Part shown: piece by piece, positions 55,016 to 63,922 of the stretch
How positions within the stretch are numbered: position 1 is the stretch's first letter
How the letters are laid out: each line of letters opens with the position of its first letter
Assembly (NCBI RefSeq): GCF_017352195.1
Contig: NZ_CP071445.1
Coordinates: 248,001 to 312,000 of the forward strand
Direction: 5' to 3'
Source of the DNA: Sedimentibacter sp. zth1
Lineage (GTDB): Bacteria; Bacillota; Clostridia; Tissierellales; Sedimentibacteraceae
DNA: 64,000 bases
Notes under the pieces: generated by a model
What the model was told of the DNA's origin: nothing
Database searches by the model: none
What the model saw: only the letters and a program-made list of their open reading frames with translations
Position numbers and translations under genes: made by a program

Positions 55016-55954
55016 TTGAAAAAATATATATTCAAAAGAATTGCGTATATGATTTTGACTTTGTTTGTTATTATAACTTTAACATTTTTTTTAATGAGAA
55101 GTATGCCAGGTGATCCTCTTGCCAATATGGCACAGATGTTACCTGAGCAAACAAAAGCAAATTTCTATGCGAAGTATGGGTTGGATAAGCCTTTGATTGA
55201 GCAATATTTTATGTATATGAAAGGACTTCTAAAACTTGATTTAGGTGAAAGTTTAGTTTATGCAGGTAGATCAATAAGCCAAACAATTGCAACAACCTCT
55301 CCAGTTTCTGGTATTGTAGGTGGGATAGCTCTTGTTATAGGTGTCACCATAGGTGTTGTATTGGGTATTGTAGCAGCTTTAAATAAAAACAGATGGCCTG
55401 ATTACATCGTTATGTTTATAGCGATATTAGGTGTTACAATTCCAGTATTTGTGCTTGCATCTTTAGTTCAGTTTGTGTTTGCAGTTAAATTAGATTGGTT
55501 TCCGGCTTCGGGCTGGGGAAAGGCTAAAAATTTGGTTCTTCCGGTATTAGTTTTATGCTTTGGACCTATAGCAAGTTATGCAAGATATTTAAAATCAAGT
55601 ATGCTTGATACACTTGAACAAGATTATGTTCTTACAGCTAGAGCTAAGGGATTGTCTGAAGCAAAAGTTATAAAAAGACACGTGCTTAGAAATTCTATGT
55701 TACCTGCAGTAACAATGCTTGCAGGTAGTGTTGTAGGTATTTTTACAGGTGCTTTTATCACAGAAAAAATGTTTTCTATACCTGGCATAGGATTTTATTA
55801 TATAAATTCAATAAATATTAATGATTATACAATGATTCTTGGTACAACAATTTTCTATGCAGTTTTATTCGTTGTAATGCAACTTATAGTCGATATTGTT
55901 TACGTATTGGTAGACCCTAGAATTAGAATATCAAGCGATAGTGTGAAGGAGTGA
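55016..55954 (+). CDS. oppB: Oligopeptide ABC transporter permease OppB
   Basis: A TTG start behind AGGGAGA (55003-55009) gives 312 residues; the open frame upstream overlaps the hairpin and is not used. Six membrane helices, RSMPGDPLANMAQMLPEQ, and the EAA loop EQDYVLTARAKGLSEAKVIKRHVLRNSMLP in adjacent pieces identify the DppB/OppB permease. It pairs with OppC. Confidence 0.94.
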   Translation: MKKYIFKRIAYMILTLFVIITLTFFLMRSMPGDPLANMAQMLPEQTKANFYAKYGLDKPLIEQYFMYMKGLLKLDLGESLVYAGRSISQTIATTSPVSGIVGGIALVIGVTIGVVLGIVAALNKNRWPDYIVMFIAILGVTIPVFVLASLVQFVFAVKLDWFPASGWGKAKNLVLPVLVLCFGPIASYARYLKSSMLDTLEQDYVLTARAKGLSEAKVIKRHVLRNSMLPAVTMLAGSVVGIFTGAFITEKMFSIPGIGFYYINSININDYTMILGTTIFYAVLFVVMQLIVDIVYVLVDPRIRISSDSVKE

Positions 55955-55958
55955 TAAC

Positions 55959-56888
55959 ATGGCAAATAACGAAAATATAGACGTATCATCATTTGAGATA
56001 ATTGGCATAGATGAAAATGAAGGAGAAGTTATTTCTCGTCCTAGAGTAAGCTATTTCAAAGATGCTTGGAGAAGATTTAAGCAAAATAAAGTCGCACTTC
56101 TAGCTTTATGCATATTGGTATTATTGATAGTTATGGTAGTGATAGGACCTGCTTTAAGTGGGTATTCATATCAAGCAGTTGATAAAACAGCTCGTAATGT
56201 ATCTCCTAGCTTATCACATTGGTTTGGCACAGATAAACTTGGACGTGATTTATTTGCAAGAGTTTGGGTTGGTGGTAGAGTTTCTATAATTATAGGAATA
56301 GTAGGTGCATTAATTTCTACAGTTATAGGATGTATTTATGGAGGAGTAGCTGCTTATTTCGGTGGTAAGGTTGATATTATAATGATGAGAATACTTGAGG
56401 TATTGATTAGTATTCCTTATTTGATAGTAGTTATCTTGATGTCTATCATATTCAAAAGCAAAAGTTTAGCTATACTTATACTCGCTATGACAATTACTGG
56501 TTGGTGTGGTATGGCAAGACTTGTAAGAGGACAAATGCTTCAAATCAAAAATGAAGATTATATACTAGCTACTAAAGCAATGGGAGTTAGTCCTTGGAAA
56601 ATAGTAACTAAATATATGATACCTAATACAATTAGTGTTGTTATAGTTTCAATAACATTTGATATCCCTGGTTATATATTCTCAGAAGCGTTTTTAAGCT
56701 ATATTGGATTGGGTATTCAACCACCAGGAACAAGTTGGGGTGCTTTAGCTTCAGCGGCACAAGCGCAATTTACTCATTATCCATTTCAATTGTTTTATCC
56801 ATCACTAATGATCGCATTAACTATGTTGTCATTTACTCTTATGGGTGATGGTTTACGTGATGCTCTTGATCCACGTTTAAGAAAGTAG
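55959..56888 (+). CDS. oppC: Oligopeptide ABC transporter permease OppC
   Basis: The 309-residue permease has an N-terminal cytoplasmic segment with RVSYFKDAWRRFKQNKVA, WFGTDKLGRDLFARVWVGG typical of OppC/DppC, and the EAA loop NEDYILATKAMGVSPWKI. Its C-terminus is MGDGLRDALDPRLRK. About six helices are visible. It starts four bases after the oppB stop behind AAGGAG within the oppB end. Confidence 0.95.
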   Translation: MANNENIDVSSFEIIGIDENEGEVISRPRVSYFKDAWRRFKQNKVALLALCILVLLIVMVVIGPALSGYSYQAVDKTARNVSPSLSHWFGTDKLGRDLFARVWVGGRVSIIIGIVGALISTVIGCIYGGVAAYFGGKVDIIMMRILEVLISIPYLIVVILMSIIFKSKSLAILILAMTITGWCGMARLVRGQMLQIKNEDYILATKAMGVSPWKIVTKYMIPNTISVVIVSITFDIPGYIFSEAFLSYIGLGIQPPGTSWGALASAAQAQFTHYPFQLFYPSLMIALTMLSFTLMGDGLRDALDPRLRK

Positions 56889-56895
56889 GTGTAGT

Positions 56896-57915
56896 ATGAA
56901 CGAAAAAATATTAGAGGTAAAAGATCTTAAAGTTTCTTTTAACACTTATGCTGGAGAAGTAAAAGCTGTTAGAGGAGTTGACTTTGATTTAAATAGAGGA
57001 GAAACACTTGCATTCGTTGGTGAATCAGGTTGTGGAAAAACAGTTACTGCAAAAGCTGTTATGAGATTATTAAAGGATTCTATTGCAGAAGTTAAAGAAG
57101 GTTCAGTAATTTCATATAATGGTGAAAATGTATTAACAATGAATAAGAAAAGACTACAGGAATATAGAGGAAATGAAGTAAGCATGATTTTCCAAAATCC
57201 TATGAGTTCTTTAAATCCTACAATGACTTGTGGAAAGCAAGTTATGGAAAGTTTAATTTTGCATAGAGGATTAAAAAAGGATGAAGCTAGAAAAGAAGCT
57301 CTTAAAATGTTTGAGTTAGTGCGTATACCGGATGCTAAAAAAAGACTAGATTCATATCCTCATCAACTTTCAGGTGGAATGAGACAAAGAGTTATGATAG
57401 CTATAGCTTTAGCATGTAATCCTAGTATACTTATTGCTGATGAACCTACAACTGCACTTGATGTTACTATACAAGCGCAAATCATGGATTTATTAGCAGA
57501 TTTAAAGAAAGAGCTTAATGCAGCTATTATACTTGTTACACATGATTTAGGTGTAGTGGCTAAATTTGCAGATAGAATTCAAGTAATGTATGCTGGACAA
57601 GTTGTAGAAAGAGGAACAGCTGAAGAAATATTTTATGATTCAAAACATCCATACACTTGGGCTTTACTAAGTTCAGTACCAAAACTTGCTAAAACTAATA
57701 AACAGCAATTATATGCTTTAAAAGGAACTCCGCCTGATTTGATTTTACCATTAAATCATTGCCCATTTGCGGATAGATGTCAGTATTGTATGAAAATATG
57801 TAAGGAAAGAATGCCATCAGAGGTTGAAATAACAGGTTCACATAAATTATCATGTTGGTTAATGCATCCTTCTGCACCACAAGTTGAACCATTATATAAG
57901 AGGGAGGACAATTAA
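56896..57915 (+). CDS. oppD: Oligopeptide ABC transporter ATPase OppD
   Basis: The 339-residue ATPase has Walker A GESGCGKT, Q-loop FQNPMSSLNPTM, signature LSGGMRQRVMIAIALA and Walker B LIADEPTTALD. Its C-terminal oligopeptide-specific extension carries cysteines (CPFADRCQYCMKIC), the arrangement that binds an iron-sulfur cluster in some DppD/OppD proteins. It forms a heterodimer with OppF. Confidence 0.95.
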   Translation: MNEKILEVKDLKVSFNTYAGEVKAVRGVDFDLNRGETLAFVGESGCGKTVTAKAVMRLLKDSIAEVKEGSVISYNGENVLTMNKKRLQEYRGNEVSMIFQNPMSSLNPTMTCGKQVMESLILHRGLKKDEARKEALKMFELVRIPDAKKRLDSYPHQLSGGMRQRVMIAIALACNPSILIADEPTTALDVTIQAQIMDLLADLKKELNAAIILVTHDLGVVAKFADRIQVMYAGQVVERGTAEEIFYDSKHPYTWALLSSVPKLAKTNKQQLYALKGTPPDLILPLNHCPFADRCQYCMKICKERMPSEVEITGSHKLSCWLMHPSAPQVEPLYKREDN

Positions 57916-57916
57916 T

Positions 57917-58882
57917 ATGTCTGAAAATATACTTGAGGTTAAAAACCTTAGCAAATATTTTAATGTTGGCAAAAATGCTACACTTAAAGCTGTAGATAAT
58001 GTAAGTTTTAATATTAAACGTGGTGAAACACTAGGTCTTGTAGGTGAGTCAGGCTGTGGAAAAACTACTTGTGGAAGAACTGTGCTAAGATTATATGATC
58101 CTACTCACGGAGAAATAATATTTAATGGTGAAAAAATTAGCAATTATAATAAAAGAAATTTTTTGAAATTTAAAAAGAATGCTCAAATGATTTTTCAAGA
58201 TCCTTATTCTTCTTTAAATCCAAGAATGACAATTTTTGAAATAGTATCAGAGGGTTTAAATGTTCACTACAATTTATCGAAAGAAGAAAAAAGTAAAAAG
58301 GTAAATGAAATATTATATGCAGTTGGTTTAACTGAAAGTTTTGGAAATAGATTTCCTCATGAATTATCAGGTGGACAATGTCAACGTATTGGTATAGCTA
58401 GATCGTTAATAGTTGAACCAGAATTTATAGTTTGTGACGAACCAATCTCAGCACTTGATGTTTCTATACAAGCTCAAATTGTAAACTTATTAATTAAGTT
58501 ACAACAAGAACGCAAATTAACATACTTATTTATATCACATGATTTGTCTATGGTTAAACATATTTCAGATAGAATTGGAGTTATGTATTTAGGTAGTATG
58601 GTTGAATTAACAACAAGTGAGAGACTATTTGAACATACATTACATCCTTATACACAGGTTTTATTATCTGCAATTCCAGATGCAGAACCAGATCAGGAAA
58701 AGCAGAAAAACAGTATTAAGATTGAAGGCGAAGTTCCAAGTCCTATCAATCCACCGAAAGGATGCAAGTTTTCAACAAGATGTTGTTATGCTAATGATTT
58801 ATGCAAAGCTGAACGTCCTGTCCTTAAAGAGGTTGAAAAAGGTCATTTTGTTGCATGTCATCAATATGAAAAATTTATGTAG
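57917..58882 (+). CDS. oppF: Oligopeptide ABC transporter ATPase OppF
   Basis: ATG 57917, nine bases after AGGGAGG, gives 321 residues beginning SENILEVKNLSKYF. It has Walker A GESGCGKTT, FQDPYSSLNPRM, signature LSGGQCQRIGIARSL and CDEPISALDVSIQAQ. The C-terminal extension has GCKFSTRCCYANDLC, again with cysteines. The open frame extends 11 codons upstream into oppD, but no ribosome site supports that. A terminator follows. Confidence 0.95.
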   Translation: MSENILEVKNLSKYFNVGKNATLKAVDNVSFNIKRGETLGLVGESGCGKTTCGRTVLRLYDPTHGEIIFNGEKISNYNKRNFLKFKKNAQMIFQDPYSSLNPRMTIFEIVSEGLNVHYNLSKEEKSKKVNEILYAVGLTESFGNRFPHELSGGQCQRIGIARSLIVEPEFIVCDEPISALDVSIQAQIVNLLIKLQQERKLTYLFISHDLSMVKHISDRIGVMYLGSMVELTTSERLFEHTLHPYTQVLLSAIPDAEPDQEKQKNSIKIEGEVPSPINPPKGCKFSTRCCYANDLCKAERPVLKEVEKGHFVACHQYEKFM

Positions 58883-58923
58883 CAATTAATTTGTACATTT
58901 AATATATTAAATAAAGTGTTTTC

Positions 58924-58956
58924 ATAAGCCACGGGTAAACGCTCGTGGCTTTAGTT
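58924..58956 (+). terminator. Intrinsic terminator of the opp operon
   Basis: AAGCCACG (58926-58933) pairs with CGTGGCTT (58944-58951) and can be extended inward; TTAGTT follows. The T-run is poor, so read-through into the serine hydrolase gene is possible. Confidence 0.7.
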
Positions 58957-58971
58957 ATAGGAGGAAATTAA

Positions 58972-60075
58972 ATGAAACTATATAATAAATATTTTATTTT
59001 TAGCATTGTTATGGTTATGATGATTTTTGCTATGACAGGATGCCAAAATAATAATGAACTAGGTGAATTAAAAGAAAATGATTTATTAAAAACAGTTGAT
59101 GGAATATGTGATGACTATTATATGCAAAAAGAGTTCGTTGGAATGTCAGTTGCTGTTATTAAGGATGGGAAAGTATCATATTTAAATTATGGTAATGTTA
59201 AAGAAGATGGTGAAGAAACAACTGAAAATACGATATATGAAATAGCTTCTATATCAAAAACATTTGCAGGGACTTTGCTTGCACAAGAAACAATTAAAGG
59301 TAAAGTTGCTTTGGATGATCCAGTTCAAAACTATATAAAGTATCCTATATCTAATGAATATAATGGAAAAACAATGACATTAGAAAATTTAGCTACACAC
59401 ACATCTGGTTTTCCAAGAATGCCGAATAATTGGAGAACAGGACCAAATCCATACAAAAACTATGATAGAGAAAAATTAGATAAGTATTTGAAAAAATTTG
59501 TGTTAGAAAGAAAACCTGGAGCATATTATGAATATTCTAATTTATCATTTGGACTATTAGGATGTATATTAGAAGATGTGGAAAATAAAACATATGAAGA
59601 ACTTTTACAAGAAAATATAACCAATCAACTTGATATGAAAAGCACAAAAATATTTTTAGACGAGGAGCTTCAAGCTAAAAAAGCATTTCCGTATGCTACC
59701 AAGGATATAGAAGGATATGAGTGGGATTTTGATGCGTTACAAGCATGTGCAGGTATGAAGAGTACAACAAGAGATTTATCACGTTATATAGCAGCAAATA
59801 TGAATCAATTAGAATGTAGTGATGAGTTAAAACAATCATTCGATATTGCACAAGATATTCATTATAAAGGAAATATGACAATTGGTCTTGCATGGAGATT
59901 TGTTAATGTAGGAAATAAAACTATACTAGAGCATGATGGTCTTGCTGCTGGATACACAAGTTATGCTGCATTTAACAAGGATGAAGGTGTAGGTGTAGTC
60001 GTTTTATGTAATAGCACTGATGGAGTAATTCCATTAGGACAGACAATTATGGATAAATTATTAAAAAGCAAATAA
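58972..60075 (+). CDS. Lipoprotein of the class C beta-lactamase/DD-peptidase fold
   Basis: The 367-residue protein has a lipoprotein signal with lipobox AMTGC (Cys24). A serine beta-lactamase-family domain follows, with the nucleophile motif SISK in EIASISKTFAGT, the YxN-type YSN in YYEYSNLSFGLLG, and the third-motif equivalent HDG in LEHDGLAAGY. Such proteins include D-aminopeptidases, DD-carboxypeptidases, esterases and true class C enzymes; sequence alone does not decide. AGGAGG precedes the ATG, right after the opp terminator. Its neighbours suggest extracellular peptide or wall-peptide hydrolysis. Confidence 0.9.
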   Translation: MKLYNKYFIFSIVMVMMIFAMTGCQNNNELGELKENDLLKTVDGICDDYYMQKEFVGMSVAVIKDGKVSYLNYGNVKEDGEETTENTIYEIASISKTFAGTLLAQETIKGKVALDDPVQNYIKYPISNEYNGKTMTLENLATHTSGFPRMPNNWRTGPNPYKNYDREKLDKYLKKFVLERKPGAYYEYSNLSFGLLGCILEDVENKTYEELLQENITNQLDMKSTKIFLDEELQAKKAFPYATKDIEGYEWDFDALQACAGMKSTTRDLSRYIAANMNQLECSDELKQSFDIAQDIHYKGNMTIGLAWRFVNVGNKTILEHDGLAAGYTSYAAFNKDEGVGVVVLCNSTDGVIPLGQTIMDKLLKSK

Positions 60076-60105
60076 ATTTTCGTAAATAAGAAAGTGGGCT
60101 ATATT

Positions 60106-61485
60106 ATGATTACTACTAATATAATAAATAAAATATTACAAACTGCCATTAAATATGGTGGGGATTTTGCTGAAGTTTTTGTAGAGGATAAATTTAATAC
60201 TAATATTTCTGTTAGCAATTCTAATGTTGAAAAAGGAATAGTTGCAAACGATTACGGTATTGGTATTAGAGTTTTTTTTGGTAAAACTTTTGCATATACA
60301 TATACAAATAATGATTCTGAAGAAAATTTGATTAAGATAACTAGAGAACTATGCTCTATTTATAAAAAAAATGGTACAACATTTGTTAAGCCAGTATTAG
60401 AGCCATTAAGTTATATTAAAGAAGCTAAGAAATACTTTAGTAAGACATCTTATAATCAAAAGATTGATGTTATTAATCAAGTTATATCATCAGGAAAATC
60501 ATATGATAAAGCTATTGATAGAATGCTGGTAAGATATTTAGATGAAGAACAAAACGTTTTAATTGCAAATACGGATGGTGTTTTTGTTCAAGATAAAAGG
60601 AACAAAACTAGATTGTTAATAAGTGCATATGCCAATAAAAATGGAGTTGTTCAAAATGGTTATATAGGACCAGGCGCTATGATGGGATTTGAATTTTATG
60701 ATACAATTGATTTAGATTATTTTGGTAGAGAAGCAGCACGTTCTGCATGTGATATGGTTGATGCAGATTATTGTGAGGCAGGTCAAATGAGTGTTGTTGT
60801 TGACAATGGTTTCGGTGGATTATTGTTTCATGAAGCATGCGGTCACAGTTTAGAGGCTAGTAGTGTCGCAAAGGGAAATTCAGAATTTTCAGGTAAATTA
60901 GGACAAAAGGTTGCATCTGATATAGTTACATTAGTTGATGATGGAAGTATAGAAAACGCTTGGGGTTCTTTAAATGTCGATGACGAAGGTACAAAAACCA
61001 AAAAGAATATATTGATTAAAAATGGTATACTAAATGGTTATATGATTGATAAGCTAAACAGCAGAATAATGAATATGGACGAAACTGGTTCAGGAAGAAG
61101 AGAATCATATAAATATGCCCCAACATCAAGGATGACAAATACATATATAGAGGCAGGGAAAAGCACAAGAGATGAAATTATTCAAAATACCGAAAGAGGA
61201 TTATTTGTAAAAAATATCAATGCAGGTTCTGTAAATCCTGTTACAGGTGAATTTAATTTTTCAGTAGCTGAGTCTTATATGATTGAAAATGGTAAGTTAA
61301 CAAAACCAGTAAAAGGAGCTACACTTATCGGTACTGGAGGAAGTATATTGAAATTAGTTGATATGGTTGGAGATAATTTAAGTATTGGACAAGGATATTG
61401 CTATTCAGCAAGTGGTGCTATATATATAGGTGCAGGACAACCTACGGTTAGAATATCAAATATGACGGTAGGAGGAATGAAATAA
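60106..61485 (+). CDS. TldD-family zinc metalloprotease subunit, second copy
   Basis: Start ATG 60106 is chosen because the following residues align with the first-copy start (GDFAEVFVEDK against GDFAEIFVEDR) without offset; GTG 60094 is an alternative. The 459-residue product keeps the zinc motif HEACGH in GLLFHEACGHSLEAS and the Cys ligand in QGYCYSASG. It is a paralogue of the protein at 2243-3628, with long identical stretches such as YAPTSRMTNTYIEAG. The ribosome site is weak. Its stop overlaps the TldE-type start by one base. Confidence 0.92.
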   Translation: MITTNIINKILQTAIKYGGDFAEVFVEDKFNTNISVSNSNVEKGIVANDYGIGIRVFFGKTFAYTYTNNDSEENLIKITRELCSIYKKNGTTFVKPVLEPLSYIKEAKKYFSKTSYNQKIDVINQVISSGKSYDKAIDRMLVRYLDEEQNVLIANTDGVFVQDKRNKTRLLISAYANKNGVVQNGYIGPGAMMGFEFYDTIDLDYFGREAARSACDMVDADYCEAGQMSVVVDNGFGGLLFHEACGHSLEASSVAKGNSEFSGKLGQKVASDIVTLVDDGSIENAWGSLNVDDEGTKTKKNILIKNGILNGYMIDKLNSRIMNMDETGSGRRESYKYAPTSRMTNTYIEAGKSTRDEIIQNTERGLFVKNINAGSVNPVTGEFNFSVAESYMIENGKLTKPVKGATLIGTGGSILKLVDMVGDNLSIGQGYCYSASGAIYIGAGQPTVRISNMTVGGMK

Positions 61486-62813
61486 TGATAATAAAAGAAT
61501 ATATAAATAAAGTAATTACAATGTTCAATAAAGAGGGAATTACTAATGTTGAGGTGTATTATAACAATACAATAACTAAACTTGTTAACATAGAAAACAA
61601 TGATATTGAATCATTTAAAACTGCAAATGATAGTGGAATAAATATTAGTGGAAATTATGATGGATATAATAGTTCTACATACATAGAAAAATATGATGAT
61701 AAATCAATATATGACGCAATTAAAAATATAAAAGATACTGCAAAAATTAATAACAAACCATTAAAATTGCAAATGTTTAGTGATATTGCTAAATGTAATA
61801 AGAATAACAATATTGTAAATACAGATTTAGACAATGTAAAGAAAGTATTAATTAATATTGAAAAAAGCGCAAAAAGAATTGATAATAGAGTAATTTCTGT
61901 AACTGATTGTTCTTATTATGAAGTTTTGAATAACATTTTATTAATAAATAACGAAGGTATAGAACTTGAAGATACATATAGCTATTGTATTGGAACAGTT
62001 TCTGTTGTAGTAGGCGAAAATGAAATAAAAAATAATGCTACTTCATCAGTTATAAAAAATAGATTTGATGATATTGATTACGATAAATTAATGCATAATG
62101 CTATAGGAGACGCAATTAATATGCTATCTGCATCACCAATAAAAAGTGGAAAATATAAAGTTGTTTTAAGAAATAATGCCGCAGCTGATATACTAACATG
62201 TTTTATGCCTATATTTAACATAGAAAATATAAACAAGGGTATTAGCAAATTTAAGGATAAGCTAAATACTAATGTAGCAAGCAAATGCTTTAGTTTAATC
62301 GATGATCCTTTGTATGAAAACGGCAAATTAAAACGTAATTTTGATGATGAAGGTACTAAGACGTGTAAAAAATATCTTATTAAAGAAGGCGTTTTAAATA
62401 GTTATTTATCTAAAAATGCAATTGATAACATATCAACAGGCAATGCATTTAGATATAGCTATAGAGAAAATATAGAGATTAGTCAAACAAATTGTTTTGT
62501 AGAAAAAGGTAGTCAAACTACAAAAGAAATTATTGAAAATATAAATGATGGCATAATTATTACAAGCTTTGATGGCTTGAATGCTGGTATTAATACTGTT
62601 ACAGGTGATTTTTCATTAATTTCAAATGGATTTTATATAAAAAATGGTAGAATTGAAAAATCGATAAATCAAATAACTGTAGGCGGTAATATTTATGAAG
62701 TAATAAATGATATTGAATGTGTTTCTTCTGATGTCGAATGTGCTTACAGCTATGGAGATTATTTTGAATCGCCTTCAATATTGATTAACAATTTAATGAT
62801 AGGTGGTTTATAG
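61485..62813 (+). CDS. TldE/PmbA-family subunit, second copy
   Basis: The 442-residue partner starts within the stop of the TldD-type gene (TAATG), with GGAGG upstream, so the pair is translationally coupled. Landmarks are FNIENINKGISKFKDKLNT, IDDPLYENGKLKRNFDDEG, SFDGLNAGINTVTGDFSL and TVGGNIYEVINDIE. It has no zinc motif. It looks more diverged from its first-copy counterpart than the two TldD proteins are from each other. It has high Asn/Lys content, like the DNA around it. Confidence 0.88.
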   Translation: MIIKEYINKVITMFNKEGITNVEVYYNNTITKLVNIENNDIESFKTANDSGINISGNYDGYNSSTYIEKYDDKSIYDAIKNIKDTAKINNKPLKLQMFSDIAKCNKNNNIVNTDLDNVKKVLINIEKSAKRIDNRVISVTDCSYYEVLNNILLINNEGIELEDTYSYCIGTVSVVVGENEIKNNATSSVIKNRFDDIDYDKLMHNAIGDAINMLSASPIKSGKYKVVLRNNAAADILTCFMPIFNIENINKGISKFKDKLNTNVASKCFSLIDDPLYENGKLKRNFDDEGTKTCKKYLIKEGVLNSYLSKNAIDNISTGNAFRYSYRENIEISQTNCFVEKGSQTTKEIIENINDGIIITSFDGLNAGINTVTGDFSLISNGFYIKNGRIEKSINQITVGGNIYEVINDIECVSSDVECAYSYGDYFESPSILINNLMIGGL

Positions 62814-62846
62814 AATAGTTAATTTTTGCTAAGTAATATGTATAAA

Positions 62847-62895
62847 ACATAGTAAAAAAGGAAATACTCCCATTAGGAGGTGTTTTTTACTATGT
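62847..62895 (+). promoter_or_regulatory. Perfect hairpin covering the ribosome site and start of the next gene
   Basis: Arms 62847-62859 and 62883-62895 are perfect 13-bp reverse complements. The 23-base interior contains AGGAGG (62875-62880), with an opposing CTCCC that can pair with it. The 3' arm has a T6 run and contains the ATG at 62892. It may be the terminator of the tldDE transcript, a translational block on the following gene, or both. Confidence 0.75.
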
Positions 62896-63800
62896 TTAAG
62901 TCTCAAAATAGGCATTTTAAAAAAATATATATTGATGAAACTTTAAATAAAAGAAAATATCTTGGATATAGGCTAGATATTGTACTTATAAAGTTTATTA
63001 TCATAACATTTATTGCGCTGGTGGTTTATGTTAATACAGGAGATTTTCTATTTACAAGTATAATAATAATTCAAGTTTTTTGTATAATAACACTCATAAA
63101 TAAGATTATTATAGACAAAAAGGCGTCAAGAGGGAAAGTGAAATTTTTAAAACGTATAAAAAAAGATAAGTTTAAAAAGAAAATTTTTTCCTCTAAATAT
63201 AGTGAAATTGAGAGCTTTATATTTTTATACTTAAACCAAAATAGATATTATCATTTAAAGAAAACTAAAAATTATTGTTATAAAGCTTTGAAAAATGATG
63301 AAACTATACTTATAAATGTTGTAAAGTTTTATCAAGATGCCTTAATTGAGAAAATAGATTTGAGAAACTATATAACTAATGCATTAAATGTTAATATTGA
63401 TAAGCTTATTTTGATTACAATCAATGATTTTAGCGAAGAAGCTAGCAAAATGTTGGAAAAAAGCGAAGAAGTAATAAAATTAGAAATTATTAATTTTGAA
63501 GATTTATATGAATTTGCTGATACAAATTTATTGTTATCATCATCGTATGAAATAATTTCAAATGAAGATATATGTACAAATACTAAAGTCAAAACTAGTG
63601 AAATTTTTAATAATATCTTTAATAGTGAAAAAATAAAAATATATTTAATTGCTTCTGTTACATTCTATATTATTCATAAAATTTTATTAATAAATAAAAT
63701 TGGTGTGTATATTTCATATTATTTTTTATTTTTAACATTTATAAATATCGTGTATAATGTATATAATACATTTATAAAGAAGAAAGTTACAAGTAAATAA
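62892..63800 (+). CDS. Membrane protein with possible Mrr-like nuclease-fold domain
   Basis: From ATG 62892 the product has 302 residues (GTG 62880 would add four). Two helices lie near residues 28-70, a basic segment follows (KVKFLKRIKKDKFKKK), then a soluble domain (about 95-225), then two more helices near the C-terminus (about 245-290). The soluble domain has ILINVVKFYQ, then NVNIDKLILITINDFSEEA and IKLEIINFEDLYEF. That spacing recalls Mrr-type restriction-endonuclease-like domains (QxK strand, ILITT...F, LIDGxxL), but the usual Gln before Lys is not kept, so it may be inactive. Family identity is uncertain. Confidence 0.65.
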   Translation: MFKSQNRHFKKIYIDETLNKRKYLGYRLDIVLIKFIIITFIALVVYVNTGDFLFTSIIIIQVFCIITLINKIIIDKKASRGKVKFLKRIKKDKFKKKIFSSKYSEIESFIFLYLNQNRYYHLKKTKNYCYKALKNDETILINVVKFYQDALIEKIDLRNYITNALNVNIDKLILITINDFSEEASKMLEKSEEVIKLEIINFEDLYEFADTNLLLSSSYEIISNEDICTNTKVKTSEIFNNIFNSEKIKIYLIASVTFYIIHKILLINKIGVYISYYFLFLTFINIVYNVYNTFIKKKVTSK

Positions 63801-63922
63801 TGTTCAATATATTTGTTGTTTTTACTATTTTTACATTTTTATATTGAAATAAATACTAAAGTGTCATATAATTTTATTATTACGTTATATAAATTAGTTT
63901 TTATTTAAAGGAGATATATAAA

